NCBI GenBank assembly: GCA_004835665.1
Contig: RBKR01000012.1
Span: 186,001 to 250,000, forward strand
DNA length: 64,000 bases
Source of the DNA: Phoma sp. XZ068
Lineage: Eukaryota; Ascomycota; Dothideomycetes; Pleosporales; Didymellaceae
Reading direction: 5' to 3'
Numbering within the stretch: the stretch's first letter is position 1; each line of letters opens with the position of its first letter. Shown here piece by piece: positions 21,221 through 33,016 of this stretch. Under the pieces are notes generated by a model that saw only the letters and a list, made by a program, of their open reading frames with translations, was not told where the DNA came from and ran no database searches. The translations under genes were made by a program, and so were the position numbers.

Positions 21221-22493
21221 ATGACACAGAATAACGCTGCCTGGATTGAAGCGGCTTCGGAGCAATTTACTGTCAAAGAGGCCCCTAAGCCAGAGGCCGG
21301 ACCTGGGGAAGTTGTCATAAAAAATGCTGTAGTCTCCGTCGTCAGTGTCAATTCCTGAGATACGAAGATTCGTTCATGGCTGACTTTCTTCCTAGAATCC
21401 CGTCGACTGGAAGATCCAGTATGTTCTCCACGTACCCAGCTTATACCAGCAAACATCTTTGTTAACTTACAACGATACAGACTTCACGGAAGATACCTTT
21501 CGACATATCCCTTCATCCTGGGTGAGGACGCTGCGGGCTACGTCGAGGAGATTGGATCCGGCGTTACCCGGTTTAAGAAGGGCGACAGAGTTGTTGCGTA
21601 TGCCCCTCACCTTTGCTTTGAATAGCACGTTCCCTGCAATCATTGGCTGAATATTGTCACCAACTAGGCATTGTCATGGTCTCATGACTGCAAACCCGGC
21701 CAACTCGGCTTTCCAAACCTATCCCACTGTCCTTGACACGTTGGTATCTCCTGTCCCCGAATCGATCACCCTCGAGCAGGCCGTCGTTCTTCCTCTCGCC
21801 ATTTCGACTGCGTGCTCTGGTCTGTACCCGAAGGACCGCCTTAACCTTCCATTGCCCTCGGTCGCGAACCCTGAGAAGAATGGCAAGACAATCCTGGTCT
21901 GGGGCGGGGCATCTTCAGTCGGCGCGACTGCCATCCAGCTGGCAGCAGCCTCGGGCGTCACTGTCGTAACTACAGCTTCAACCGCCAACCATGAGCTCGT
22001 GAAGGCTCTGGGAGCCGACTATGTGTTCGACTACAGGTCCACCACTGTGATTGCAGATATTGTCAAAGTGCTTGAGAATGCCGACTTTGCTGGCATCTAT
22101 GATGCTATTGGCGAGGATTCCAGCTTCGATGCGGAATCTACTATCCTTGACAAGCTCCAGAAGAAGGTTCCGGTTGTCAGTGTTCTGCCGAGCAGCAAGA
22201 GCACCGAACTGTTCCACCCTATTTATGGTAAGTACCTAGCAAGTTTCCATGAAAGATCTGTAGGTGGAAAGCTTATTCTTTGCACAGTCGTTGCCTTTGC
22301 CATCGTACAGGAACCCAATCAACATATTGGGGAATATATCTGGCAGAAGTTCCTTCCCGACGCTTTGGCGAATGGTTCATTCCTTACGAAACCTGATCCA
22401 TTGCCGACCGGCCATGGTCTCAAGGACCTTCAAAACGGTCTTGATGTGCAGCGGAAGGGTGTATCTGCGCGGAAGATTGTTGTTCCTCTATAA
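21221..22493 (+). CDS. medium-chain dehydrogenase/reductase (zinc-independent, enoyl-reductase-like)
   Basis: Five exons (21221-21340, 21396-21418, 21481-21597, 21668-22227, 22288-22493) give 341 residues, normal for the family. Exon 2 is a 23-base microexon carrying NPVDWKIQ. The order is that of MDR proteins: AAWIEAASEQFTVKEAPKP, PGEVVIKNAVVSVNPVDWKIQ, PFILGEDAAGYVEEIG, FKKGDRVVA, then the nucleotide-binding LVWGGASSVGATAIQLA and the end GVSARKIVVPL. No zinc-binding Cys/His set is visible, so it is likely an NADPH-dependent quinone/enoyl reductase-type enzyme. Related proteins act as trans-enoyl reductases or toxin-tailoring enzymes, but no substrate can be deduced. It is the first of seven plus-strand genes. 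Confidence 0.85.
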
Positions 22494-23398
22494 GCATTTG
22501 CGGGTAGTCGTTGCGTCGTATAGAAATGCAATCATCACTCGGCATAAATCAGCCGATTTGGCTTTCGCGTTCTGTTGCATCACACGGCCCGTTCTCGATC
22601 AAAAATTTATTCCAAAGGTTTCTGCCTAGTCAAATCGTAATCTGTGCTCGAGGTCAATCAATTGCAGTGCATGATTTTGAGATCGGAATAGCTTTGGTGT
22701 GTCGAGTGATTACGCTTCACGTTTGCAAAACTCGTCGGGATCTGCCATCAGAATGATTCAATGGTGTGCGCAGATGCATGTAGACAAGCTTCTGTTTTGG
22801 AGAAAGGGAAGGGCGCTAATGCAAGTTACTGACGCGCTTTGGCCCATTCCCGGGGCCTAGCACTTGCTGGAAAATAGGAGCGCTAATGCAAGTTACTGAC
22901 GCGCTTTGGCCCATTCCCGAGACTCAGCATTTGCTGGAAAATAGGAGCGCTAATGCATATCACTGACGCGCTTGCTGTACTATTCACGGATATCAGGGCT
23001 AGGTGGAACCATGCTCAGTGTGCAGGGTTGCACTGTGGGCAACGTAACGACGCAGTTGTGGGTGTTCAAGACTGAACGTAATGTAGAATCGGGGAATTTA
23101 CCATTGTGGCTCTACAACGCTACGCACATGAAGCAAGCCCGACAACTTTACGAGACACGTCGCCGTCCACCACGTCAGACTTGTTTTCTTGGAAAGCGTG
23201 GCAGTTCCATCAATAGTGTAATGGCCCTGGCATTAACGATATCACCGGGATCGGTTTGCAGGCCTAAAGCCGACGGCTAGACTCAAAGCAATCGAGGCAA
23301 CGTATTTATGCATTAATTCTTTGAAGTGCTTCGTTTTCCGTTTTTCACAACAGCTCATCATCAATCAACTCATCGCGCAAGTCATTTTGGTCGATAAA
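22494..23398. other. intergenic with a 67-bp tandem repeat
   Basis: No gene supported. The tandem repeat at 22813-22980 is listed separately. The stretch should also contain the promoter of the GST-like gene. Confidence 0.45.
22813..22980. repeat. 67-bp tandem repeat, about 2.4 copies
   Basis: Units start at 22813, 22880 and 22947, each beginning GCGCTAATGCA. Units 1 and 2 differ in about four positions, all transitions; unit 3 diverges after about 30 bases. Confidence 0.85.
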
Positions 23399-24130
23399 AT
23401 GAACTCTATCGGAACAATTTGGACATATCCGTTCAATCCACGGGCCATAAAGGTGCGGCCATTTCTGATCATTGCAGCAACCCCATCTCTTCCTTTCTTG
23501 CTTACATTAGCACAGGTTGAGGCCGCAGCGGCAATGAACGGCCGTACAGTAAACTATGCCCCTGATTTCACCATGGGCATGACAAACAGAAGCACCGATT
23601 TCCTTGCCAGTTTTCCAATGGGCAGGGTACCAACTTTCAAGTCTACCGGCGGCCTCCACCTTTTTGAGTCGGACGCGATTGCCCAGTACGCTGCTGAGAG
23701 CGGCCCAGCAAGTACTCAGTTGCTGGGTAGCCACGTTGAGGAGCGCGCTGTCATTCGACAATGGATCAGTTTCGCGGACCATGAACTCAATGAACCCCTA
23801 ACAACCCTAATACTTTGGCGGTACGGTATGGGCACCTTCAACAATGAGGCCGAGAAATCGGCGTTGCACCGCCTCCACATCTCCCTTGCAACGCTAGAAA
23901 AACACCTACAAGACCGTGAATGGATTGCTTCGGAGCAGCTGAGTTTGGCAGACATCTCTGTAGCTGCTGGATTGTACTGGGGCTTCGCACAGGTTATAGA
24001 CAAGGAGCTGAGAGCCCATTACAACAGGACTACGCAGTGGTATCTACAAGTGATTGAGTCTGAGGGTGTCAAGTCTGCTTTTGGTGAGAAGAACTTTATC
24101 GAGGTTAGGAAGGTTGAACCCTCAAATTAG
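23399..24130 (+). CDS. glutathione S-transferase-like protein
   Basis: Two exons (23399-23452 and 23516-24130) give 222 residues, the normal GST length. The 63-bp intron is in frame, but removing it joins TYPFNPRAIK to VEAAAAMNGRTVNY, as expected for the first beta-alpha unit. The thioredoxin-like N-terminal domain has FPMGRVPTF and LFESDAIAQYAAE, the glutathione-binding cis-Pro and Glu-Ser-Asp motif. The helical C-terminal domain has WISFADHELNEPL, LEKHLQDREWIASEQLSLADISV. The closest pattern is the eEF1B-gamma-type fungal GST group. Such enzymes conjugate or isomerise electrophiles, and members also serve in metabolite clusters. It is 430 bases from the next gene on the same strand. Confidence 0.85.
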   Translation: MNSIGTIWTYPFNPRAIKVRPFLIIAATPSLPFLLTLAQVEAAAAMNGRTVNYAPDFTMGMTNRSTDFLASFPMGRVPTFKSTGGLHLFESDAIAQYAAESGPASTQLLGSHVEERAVIRQWISFADHELNEPLTTLILWRYGMGTFNNEAEKSALHRLHISLATLEKHLQDREWIASEQLSLADISVAAGLYWGFAQVIDKELRAHYNRTTQWYLQVIESEGVKSAFGEKNFIEVRKVEPSN

Positions 24131-24562
24131 CTTCAAACTATTGCAGCTAGGCAAGTTCTATGATCCGCTGTCAGATGGGTGTAAACTATATTTTGAAGAT
24201 AGTCCAGTCACGCTATGCCTCCTGCACGTAGATGAATTCTACGCCTCGGAAGTAAGAGTAGTAAAGTCCTGATATCTCCTCTGGTAGACCCGCAAATTCA
24301 GAATGTGTATGTAAGCACGGCGTCACGTTCCGGGATCTGGCCTGCCCGTAGTAAAAATTGAAATTTGTTAGCGAATAACCCTTTCATGATTCATGCTCAT
24401 TTCATGAAAAATATCGCTTTGGACGCGACTTATAAGAAGTACTCAAAGAGCTCAAATTAAATGGAGCCCCGTTTGTTTCCGGCATTATTCCAATTTAAAC
24501 TAAGCTTTTGCTTCCACCACTTTCCCTACCCATCTCACCATAATCCTCACCCACCCTACAAG
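24131..24562. promoter_or_regulatory. short intergenic region with a TATA-like element
   Basis: This stretch separates the GST-like and NmrA-like genes. A TATA-like word (CTTATAAG) lies at about 24429-24436, roughly 130 bases before ATG 24563. It is a plausible promoter element, not proven. Confidence 0.35.
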
Positions 24563-25613
24563 ATGCCTACTGTTGTCGGTATCGCAGGATTTACGAGCAA
24601 GTTCGCTCAATGCGTAGTAAAGGCGCTGCAGCCATATCCAGATGTCACCATCAAGGGTTTCTGCCGAAATTTGCGAAAGTTGCCTCATGCGACACTGGAG
24701 AAGTATCAAGTTAAAGTCACCGAGGGCGAGTTTAACGACAAGACAGCCGTTCAAGAGTTCGTTCAAGGAACTGATATCATTGTCTGTTGCTACTTTGGAG
24801 AGCCCACTCTCATGACTGAAGGCCAGAGGATTTTGGTTGATGCCTGCGCCAAAGAAGGTGTCCCTCGGTATCTACCAAGCGACTTTGCGGTCGATTATAC
24901 CAAGATACCCGACAGCGAGCTTTTCCCTAAGGATTCATCAAAGATCATCAGAAAATATCTCGAGGAGAAGGGAGTGGCAGGTGTGCATGTCCTGATTGGT
25001 GGCCTGCTCGAAACCTTCTGGAGCGAATACTTCCACATGTACGATGCAAAAGCCCAAAGAATTACATACTGGGGCACTGGAGACGAGAAGTGGGATCTGA
25101 CGACATATGACACCGCTGCAGCGTACACTGCTGCGCTGGTAGTCGATCGCAACGCTTCCGGAGTCTTCCGTTGTAGGTGACATCTTTGCAGCAAGGCTTT
25201 CGAGATAGCAATAGCTGACCTATCTAGTCCGCGGTGACCATAAAAACATCAAAGAGATAAAAGAGGTCTACGAGAACGTCTACAAATCAACCCTCGACCT
25301 GAGATGTCTCGGATCTCTCGACGAGCTATACACCTCATTCCAGGGGGCGTTCAAGCAAGACCCGAAAGCTGCTATAGGCTGGGCTCCTGGGTAAATGATC
25401 AGCCCGCAATCGCGCGCATGCATAATTCACGATCGGCGGCTAATTGCTAAACACAGATGTTTCGAGTATTGGTGCATATGTGGTGTTGCGGCCCTAGGCG
25501 ACTACCTCGACAACGGGAAATATCCGCAGGTCATCCCGGCGAATTTGGAGAGCTTCTTGAGATCTCATAAGCAAGATCAGGTCTCTACCGCAGACCAGAC
25601 TCTAGGTTTCTAG
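24563..25613 (+). CDS. NmrA-like NAD(P)-binding protein (first copy)
   Basis: Exons 24563-25172, 25228-25390 and 25457-25613 give 309 residues. The start MPTVVGIAGFTSKFAQ is the Rossmann glycine loop in a relaxed form, followed by FCRN, FVQGTDIIVCCYFG, ILVDACAKEGVPRYLPSDFAVDY and YLEEKGVAGVHVLIGG. That order is typical of the NmrA/isoflavone-reductase group of atypical SDRs. Members are either reductases of phenolic compounds or redox-sensing regulators. The tail YLDNGKYPQVIPANLESFL is common in fungal copies. Substrate unknown. A second member lies at 31516-32532 in the same gene row. No breaks seen. Confidence 0.85.
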
Positions 25614-26231
25614 TTTTGATCATCTAGTTTTGATCATTGTGTCGGGTGAAAGGTCTTCCAAATGGAGAAGAACCTCGAATGAATGGCACCCCCTAGTTTA
25701 AGCCAGGGTCCATATAAGGAAATAACGTCCTATCGACAGGGCTCTACCAACAACGCCAAGCCACGACAGGCATGGAATCGCAAAGAATCTTATGGGCGTG
25801 TAACTCTTCACTTAACTCAGTGCAACAATTGCTTGTCAAGTCGATGTGGCTTCAGTCCCCCTCTCTCTCACAAATAATCTTTGAACTGTGTGCTTTAAGC
25901 ACACAGCTTGGCGCTTCCTAGGGATACAATTCGAAAGACACAAGTGGACAGCTCACTCATTTCGGATAACGGAACACTTCGGGTTGGCATAAACTGGCTC
26001 TCAACATCAGCGGTAGCGCCGATACAAGCAGCCACAGTCTCTTTGGGCTTTCGCGCTACTGTGACCAACTGACGCGCTAACATATTCTGAAGCTGACCAC
26101 AGTGGAACGACCTAATCCAACTTGCCACAGAGCGACCTGGCTCGTAACCCACGGCTAAGCGAACGAGCTACTCAAAAGGCAGTCCAGTTTCCAACAGCAC
26201 TGAGCTTCTCTCACACCAGAAGTTACAAGCT
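25614..26231. other. intergenic
   Basis: No supported gene. An 85-codon open frame on the minus strand (25895-26152) shows no motif. A 14-base word (CTAGTTTTGATCAT) is doubled at about 25612-25639. Confidence 0.4.
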
Positions 26232-27423
26232 ATGCCTCCAATTCGGCTCGGAATCATCGGCCTGTCTGCAAAGAGCACCAGCAACTGGGCTGCTGCCGCT
26301 CATCTTGGCTACCTGCTCTCTCCACGCGGCAAGTCTCAGTATACGATCGTAGCACTTTGTAATTCAAGTACAGATGCTGCGCATGCTGCGATTAAGAAGT
26401 TCCAGCTCGGATCTCACACTAGGGCATATGGTGATCCCAAGGATCTGGCTCAAGATAGCGATATCGACCTCGTAGTGTGCAGCACTCGTGTTGACAAGCA
26501 TTACGATACAATCAAGCCTAGCATCGCAGCTGGCAAGGCTGTCTTTGTGGAGTGGCCCCTCGCATCAAACATCTTACAGGTGCGCGAGCTATCCAGCCGT
26601 GTAAAAAATCAGAATATCAGATCAGTAATCGGCCTACAAGGTGCTGTGACTGCGCCAATCAACATGCTTCGCGAGATACTGAAGCAAGGTCGCATTGGCA
26701 AGGTCCTCAGTTCGGAGGTCGTCGCCAGAGGAGGTCTCGGTACTTATGAAGCAATTCCCGAATCTTTGAGGTATTTCACTCAAAAAAAGATAGGAGGGAA
26801 TGTTATGACGATCTCATTCGGCCATCGTAAGCAGAAACATGTCTATGCGTATTTCAGTATACTTGCTGACACGTTTGCTAGTATGGGAATTTCTGCTATC
26901 TGTACTTGGAACCGTCTATGATATCCACAGCCGGATCCAAATCCAACGACCCGACCTGAAATCTCTCTCATCGAAAACTGGCACTGTCGCTGAATCTGTC
27001 AAGTCAGATGTCCCAGATCTTGCATATGTAACAGCCTCGCTTAAAGGTGGCGAATATATTCAAAAGTGCGCTCCTCTTCTCCTTAGCTTCCGCCGCGATC
27101 AGTCAAATCCTGATGAGCCAAATCTCATGTGGACCCTTTATGGAGAAAAGGGCGAAATCAAGTTTGTAGCCGATGGTGGTACGACCCCGCGCACTATGGC
27201 TTCGCGACCCGTCAAGATCACAGTACACGACTTTGCGACTGGCAAGAGTGAGGATGTTAACTGGAGCTGGGAATCTTGGCGCGCAGAACTTCCGCCTGCT
27301 GCGCGGGGAGTTGCTGGAGTGTACGAGGCATACGCATTTAGAGATGAGACATCTTATCATGACTTCGAGCATGCACTCAAGCGGCATGAACAGCTTGAAG
27401 ATATTCTCTTTGGTCGGCATTGA
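26232..27423 (+). CDS. Gal80-like Gfo/Idh/MocA oxidoreductase
   Basis: Two exons (26232-26826, 26882-27423) give 378 residues. The N-terminal Rossmann fold starts PPIRLGIIGLSAKSTSNWA and has DIDLVVCSTRVDKHYDTIKPSIAAGK; the usual EKP motif of sugar dehydrogenases is VEWPL, as in Gal80 and its fungal relatives. The second half has VIGLQGA, ILKQGRIGKVLSSEVVA and the beta-sheet domain, ending in HEQLEDILFGRH. Gal80 itself is a repressor that binds NAD(P) but has lost catalysis; other relatives may be enzymes, so activity is open. It lies between the NmrA and MFS genes on the same strand. Confidence 0.85.
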
Positions 27424-28062
27424 GGTCGTTGTCCTTGCAGTGTTGCGGGGCGCCCTTCAGTCATAGATGATCAACGTCGTAGGCCAGGTTCAATGCGTGG
27501 ACTCAAAAACACTGAGCAACTGATAATCATTCACATCAAGGATGTATCATAGTAAATTCCGTATGCATGTCCTAGCCGAGCCAACCCGAGGAGACATCCT
27601 TGACCTTTTCTCAACAGAACAGTAGTTACTTTTCGTCACCAATGTAACCAAAGCAGTTGCTGTACCTTCTATGCAATTGTAGCAGCTGTTACAGCCGCTG
27701 CTCGGCGTTCTAGACCGTGGCTTAGTCAAGAGTGTACGAGCACCTGGTATTGCGATTGGATCGCACAGCTACCTGAAATAGGTGTAAGCGCTCTCGGCAA
27801 GGTTTTCTCGAAAAGTGCCAGCCCCACACCATGGCCAAGCGTATCTCGTGCACCGTAGCCGTAAGAGGCGTAGTGACTATTTAAGATGAATGAGTCGGAC
27901 TCGCTGTTGCGATGGAGATGCGATCATCCCTATCTCTACTGATTAGGAAACTCTTGCGAAGAGTTCGGAAGACGCATGACTGATATGAACGAACCGTAAC
28001 CCACGCATGCTCACAGTGAGCCACTCTTTATCTTTACTTCTTTTCATCTTTGGCTACTATAA
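27424..28062. other. intergenic upstream of the MFS gene
   Basis: No gene supported. It should contain the MFS promoter; I see no clear motif. Confidence 0.4.
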
Positions 28063-30265
28063 ATGGCCTACTGGGCGTACACTATGGTCCGAGATCTGAT
28101 ATGGGGCAATCGAGGCAGGGCAGTGAGCGCCACAGCCGCAGATGCGCATCTGGTGCCCGAGGTCAGGCCAGCACAGAGCCACCATCAGAGGATCAGGAGT
28201 GATAGCACCAGTATAGAGCTTGCGGCACAAGAAGACTTCAATGAGGGCATTCTCTCTGAAGAAAGAAAGGAAGAGGCCCGCAAGAGGAACAGTTTACAGT
28301 GGAAGATTTTACTCGCGCTGATTTTGCCAAACTTTCTCGCTGCTGTCGATGTGACAATTGTTGCACCGGCGATACCCCTTATTTCCGCCCACTTTAGTAA
28401 GTTTGAATCCCAATAATTCGGTGTCTATCCATTTGGCAATGCGAGACGAGCTGATGGCCCTCTCAGACCGATTATCAGGGAGCTTCAACTGGATCGTAGC
28501 AGCCTACACCCTCACGTTCACGACTTTCGTGCCAGTATCGGGTCAGCTTGCAGACATCTTCGGTCGACACTTCGCAATGCAATACCAGTTGTTTTGGGTC
28601 ACTGTTGGTAGCGTACTATGTGCGACTGCGCAGTCATGGAGCATGCTGCTTGTTGGAAGAGGACTTCAAGGTATAGGGGCTGCTGGGATTGTCAATTTGA
28701 GTCGCATCATCGTTTCTGACGGAGCGACGCTGGCGGAGAGCTCGAGCAATAACTCAACCATCTCTCTAATCAATGGAATCAGGTAAGCCTGTCGACTCCC
28801 TCTTTTGCTCGCCGATACAACATAGAACTCAATGTGAACGAGGGTAAAGCTGACACTTCCCCTTCAGTTATGCTGTCGGTCCGGTCATTGGAGGTTATCT
28901 CGCCAAAGCAGGCTGGCGCTATTGCTTCGTTCTTCCCATCGGTCTCTCGATTCTCGCGCATATCGCCCTCGTCGTCCTCATCCGCAAAGACCTCGTCAAG
29001 GGGCGTGCGATCAAGACCGACAACACGCCTCGACTAGCGATGTACCTTACTAGTCTTACAAGCATCGACTGGCCGGGTATAGCATTGTTCATTCTCGGTG
29101 TAGGCCTCATTATCTTGGCTTTACAGTGGGGTGGAACTCAATTTGCTTGGGGTTCTGCCGCCACAATCGTACCTCTGGCTATAGGTGGTTTGCTATGCGT
29201 TGCCTTCTTTACCTTCGAGTACCTCCTTGGCCCAGGTCGGATGATGGCACGAGTCTTCCCAAGGCAGATACCGATGATTCCATCAAAGCTTTTTAGCGCC
29301 AAAGATACACCACTCTTGATGATTATCAATTTCTCCACAGGTATGTACACCCAAAAATGAAACGCATTGAGGTCAGTCACTAATCTTAATCACTGATTCT
29401 AGGTATCTCACTTGTCTGCGCTTTCTACTTTATCTCCTACTATTGGCAGCTCGCAGAAGGGCTCTCCTCCTCTGAGACGGGTATTCAACTTCTCTACTAT
29501 GTCCCCGGACTCGGCGTTGGAGTATACTCTGCAATGTACATGTGCAACAACTGGCCGGCTCAAACGTTCATCACCCTTTTTGGTGGTTCTGTTGTGGAAC
29601 TCATCGGGATTGCCGTCCTAGTCAATGCTATATCGATTCGCAACAAGACCATGGTGAGGGTCTTTTTAGCTGTATCTGGCGCTGGCACAGGCTTTCGATT
29701 TATGCCTGTCGTACTCCACGCTTCGGGTATCTGGCCGACAAACGTCCCAGCGATACAGTCGCTTCTTTCGATAATGGTTCCCTTGGGTGAAACGATCGGG
29801 ATCTCCATGATGGGATCGACATTCTCCAATAAGCTTAACACGTACCTCTCTCAGATCGCAGACCCAGCCAACAACATCTCGTTCTCAGGTACGACACCAA
29901 GCCTCGCAGATTTGAACAACCTTCCCACAGATATCAAGAAGTATGTTCAAAACTCTGCGGCTCGAGCTGTGAAGTGGGCGCTGATCACGGTCCTCCCGTT
30001 CTCTGGCCTGTCGCTCGTCGCGTCCGCCTTGTTAGGCAACGTCTGGATCGGCAGTGTGGCGAAGGATGCCAAGGGAGACGTGAGAGGACGTACGACTACT
30101 AAAGGGTCTGTTATGTATGGGATATATCTGCTTGCATGGTACAATGGTGGTATCGAGCAACACAGGATTGAGCTGAAGGTGGATCCGGAACCGGAGTCGC
30201 ATGATGTCGGGGACCACCCGGAACACGCACAGCCACAACCAAGGATTGAGAATCGCGCCGAGTAG
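28063..30265 (+). CDS. MFS exporter, 14-TM drug:H+ antiporter type
   Basis: Exons 28063-28396, 28467-28782, 28868-29340 and 29403-30265 give 661 residues. A cytoplasmic N-terminus of about 80 residues is followed by the first membrane segment (LLALILPNFLAAVDVTIVAPAIP). Loop 2-3 carries motif A (GQLADIFGRHFAMQ), and segment 5 carries the antiporter motif C (SYAVGPVIGGYLAKAGWR). The number of hydrophobic segments and the length fit the 14-TM DHA2-type group, whose members export toxins, fungicides or their own metabolites across the plasma membrane. In this row of enzyme genes with a regulator, export of the cluster product or of a detoxified compound is the likely job. No breaks seen. Confidence 0.88.
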
Positions 30266-31515
30266 ATGAACTATGAAAGCGCTCAACAAAATCTTGTAAT
30301 ACATCTGCCGTAGAGTAAGAGGGTGAGAGGGGGGAGAGTTTGCTTACCTGGCACAAAGACAAGCTGATACACCAGGAGGTTGCGCGAGATCATCGTTCAG
30401 GGCACTCAACAGTATAAAGTTCAAAGGAACAGAAGTTTAGCGTTTTATGTGCCAGTGCTTGATGTTGTAGACCCAGAACACATGCTAGGGTGGAGAGGCA
30501 AGGACAAAGGCTTCGATCAGGTTACGGATGGGGCCTGTCCAACTGGGCGCATGTCCAGATCGCTTCCGTCACAACACATGTGGGCTATTGGCCTGCGAAC
30601 TAGTTGAGTACTACCATGACAGTGGGACTGGAACCATTCGCACCAACAACGATTGGCGGTGAGCAGCCTCGAGCAGTCTAGAGCGATACACGTCGTCGCA
30701 AGTGTTAAACATTGTGTCCGAAGGTGCGTGCAATCACGACACGTCCGTATCCGCTGTTGAATTGCAAGTAGCAAGGTAATTTTCAAGTACCATTGAACAT
30801 GAACGATAGCGTATGAGAAAAGTGAGTCGATACACCACAGCGCCGTGTTTGCCAAGCGCTGCGTAAGGTTTGACCTGCTAGCTGCATACCTTAAAAAGTT
30901 CGCTGAGTAGTTGCGCGAGCCGTAGTTGCGCGAGATAAACCCGTAATTCGTCTCTCATGTTGTTTCTACTAACATGCCCCATCTAGCCCAAAGCATCACT
31001 GCCGCTGCGTAAGCAGCTATCGCACTACTGTGTGCGGAAGTGCGGAGTGGGTGCGCCGCTGTGGTCGTGCGCAGACAGATGAAATCGCCAGCCCCCAAGA
31101 GGCGAGGTGCGGAGGGCGGCCCCGCGATCACCGCACATGTGGCTGGACTCCATAGCACAACAACTATGTAATCTTTCACGTGCTTCACTGATGACAGAGA
31201 CATCGCATGTGAGGCGTGTAATACATGGTTTTCGCTATATTATGTCTGCATTTGACGGTTCATCCCTGTGACTCGGTGAGTAATGAGCGTGCTGGACATG
31301 TTAGAGGAGCGAGCTCAAGCGGGAATCGCGCACCGCACATCCCAAACTTCGTTTGTCAGCAGGCGTTTGGCTCAACGACGATGAGTATGCCAGCGTTTAT
31401 AGATGAGAGTAACCAGGACTTTTTCTGTTGGATATCTGCAGACATCAACACCAACCCAACGTCTGCGCATCTACAAACAACAAGTCCATTCTCTCTACCA
31501 CTACCAAGTTCCAAC
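30266..31515. other. long intergenic region in the gene row
   Basis: About 1.25 kb with no gene I can support. A word GTAGTTGCGCGAG occurs twice, near 30908 and 30923. The upstream region of the second NmrA gene lies at its right end. Confidence 0.4.
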
Positions 31516-32532
31516 ATGTCTGCCTTTAAGAAAGTCGTCCTCGTCGGTGTAATTGTCTTCATTCTGATTGTAGTTAACGCAGAATCTCTAACATTCCTGT
31601 TAGGCCAGTGGAAACCTGGGTGCTATCATCCTGCCAGCGCTGGTGGCCGAGAAGTCATTTCAGGTCACCGTTCTAACCAGGCCAACCAACACATCGACCT
31701 TCCCAGAAGGCGTTACTGTGATCAGGACCTTCTTCCATGAGGCTGAATTGGCGAAGGCGCTTGAGGGACAGGACGCCGTTATTTCAGCCGTTGGTGCAAC
31801 CGGCTTTCATGACCAGAAAGTTCTTATCGATGCTGCAATCCAGGCAGGCGTGAAGCGATTCATCCCGTCAGAACTTTCGTCCAACACGTTGAGCGCTGCA
31901 GTCCGCCAATTGGTTCCCGTTTTTGAACCCAAGAAGGTTATCTTGGACTACCTGAAGGAGAAGGAGGCGACTGGCTTAACCTGGACTGGCATCGCTGTGG
32001 GGGCATTGTTTGACTGGGTGAGTCTGAGTAAAGCGTACCAAGCGCATTCTAAGCTGACTCAATAAAGGGTCTTCACTCTGGTTTCCTCGGATTCGATCTA
32101 GCAAACAGAAAGGCCACCATTTGGGACGGAGGTAACAAGGTCTTCTCGTTGACCAACCAGAGTGATGTCGGCAAAGCTGTTGTCGGTACCTTAACACACT
32201 CTTCTGAAACTACCAATCAATACCTTTATGTTGCCACAGTCACAACCACCCAGCGGAACATCTTGGCCTCGTTGAAGTCCCACAGTGGACAGAAGTGGGA
32301 GGTGCAGGATGTAACCACAGATCAGCAGTTGGCAGCTGGACAAGATCTGATTTCCAAGGGTAACTTCGCCGGCATGTTCATGCTTGTACAAGCTGCCGCT
32401 TGGGGATCAGTGCCAGGCATTAGGTCTAACTTCCCTGTCGACGAAAAGTTGGCCAATGCCACTTTGGGTGTACCAGAAGGTACTGTCGATGAGACTGTCA
32501 AGGCCGTGCTTACGACCCGGAATTTGAGATGA
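31516..32532 (+). CDS. NmrA/isoflavone-reductase-like protein (second copy)
   Basis: Exon 1 (31516-31548) codes only MSAFKKVVLVG; exon 2 is 31604-32017 and exon 3 is 32068-32532, total 303 residues. The splice after exon 1 rebuilds the glycine motif VLVGASGNLG. Then follow VTVLTRPTNTSTFP, ALEGQDAVISAVG, LIDAAIQAGVKRFIPSELSS and ILDYLKEKEATGLTWTGIAVGALFDW, the order of isoflavone-reductase/PCBER-like atypical SDRs. In plants these reduce isoflavones and lignan precursors; fungal relatives have been tied to metabolism of aromatics. No close similarity to the first copy is evident beyond the family. It precedes the Zn2Cys6 gene on the same strand. Confidence 0.87.
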
Positions 32533-33016
32533 AGTTATCTGTTATAATTGTATAGCCGGGCCATTCAGGTGAACATAGTACAAATTCATAAGATATGACT
32601 GGAGACCCATAATTTGATCTTATTGAGTTCATGCCGCCTTTGTGCAGTCTTATCTGGTTTGGCAAGTTTGCTGTTCTACCTGGGTAGCCACTTGCCGAAC
32701 CACTTGCCGAAGCACAATCTTCTACCGCTGAACCACGAGCCAGCGAAACGGAGAATAGCCGAAAATGTAATGAGACGCAAATTAAAGCCATTTCAGCTTC
32801 TTCGTGAACGCAGAAGGTTGTCGGATATCATGTGTACTAAGTACGTATGCTAACCAATCAAATCTACCTAGATAGCGTGACAGCGGCGCTAAGTCACGGG
32901 TTGCCGCGTCCTTCGAACGCATTCGTCCGTAGCAAGTAACAACCACAGTCTTGTGCTCACCGAGCAACGTATAGTACATCATCAACGCTACGATTGACCA
33001 GACACGTTCAATTCAC
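32533..33016. other. intergenic upstream of the regulator gene
   Basis: No gene supported. A nine-base word CACTTGCCG is repeated at about 32690 and 32702. Confidence 0.4.
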
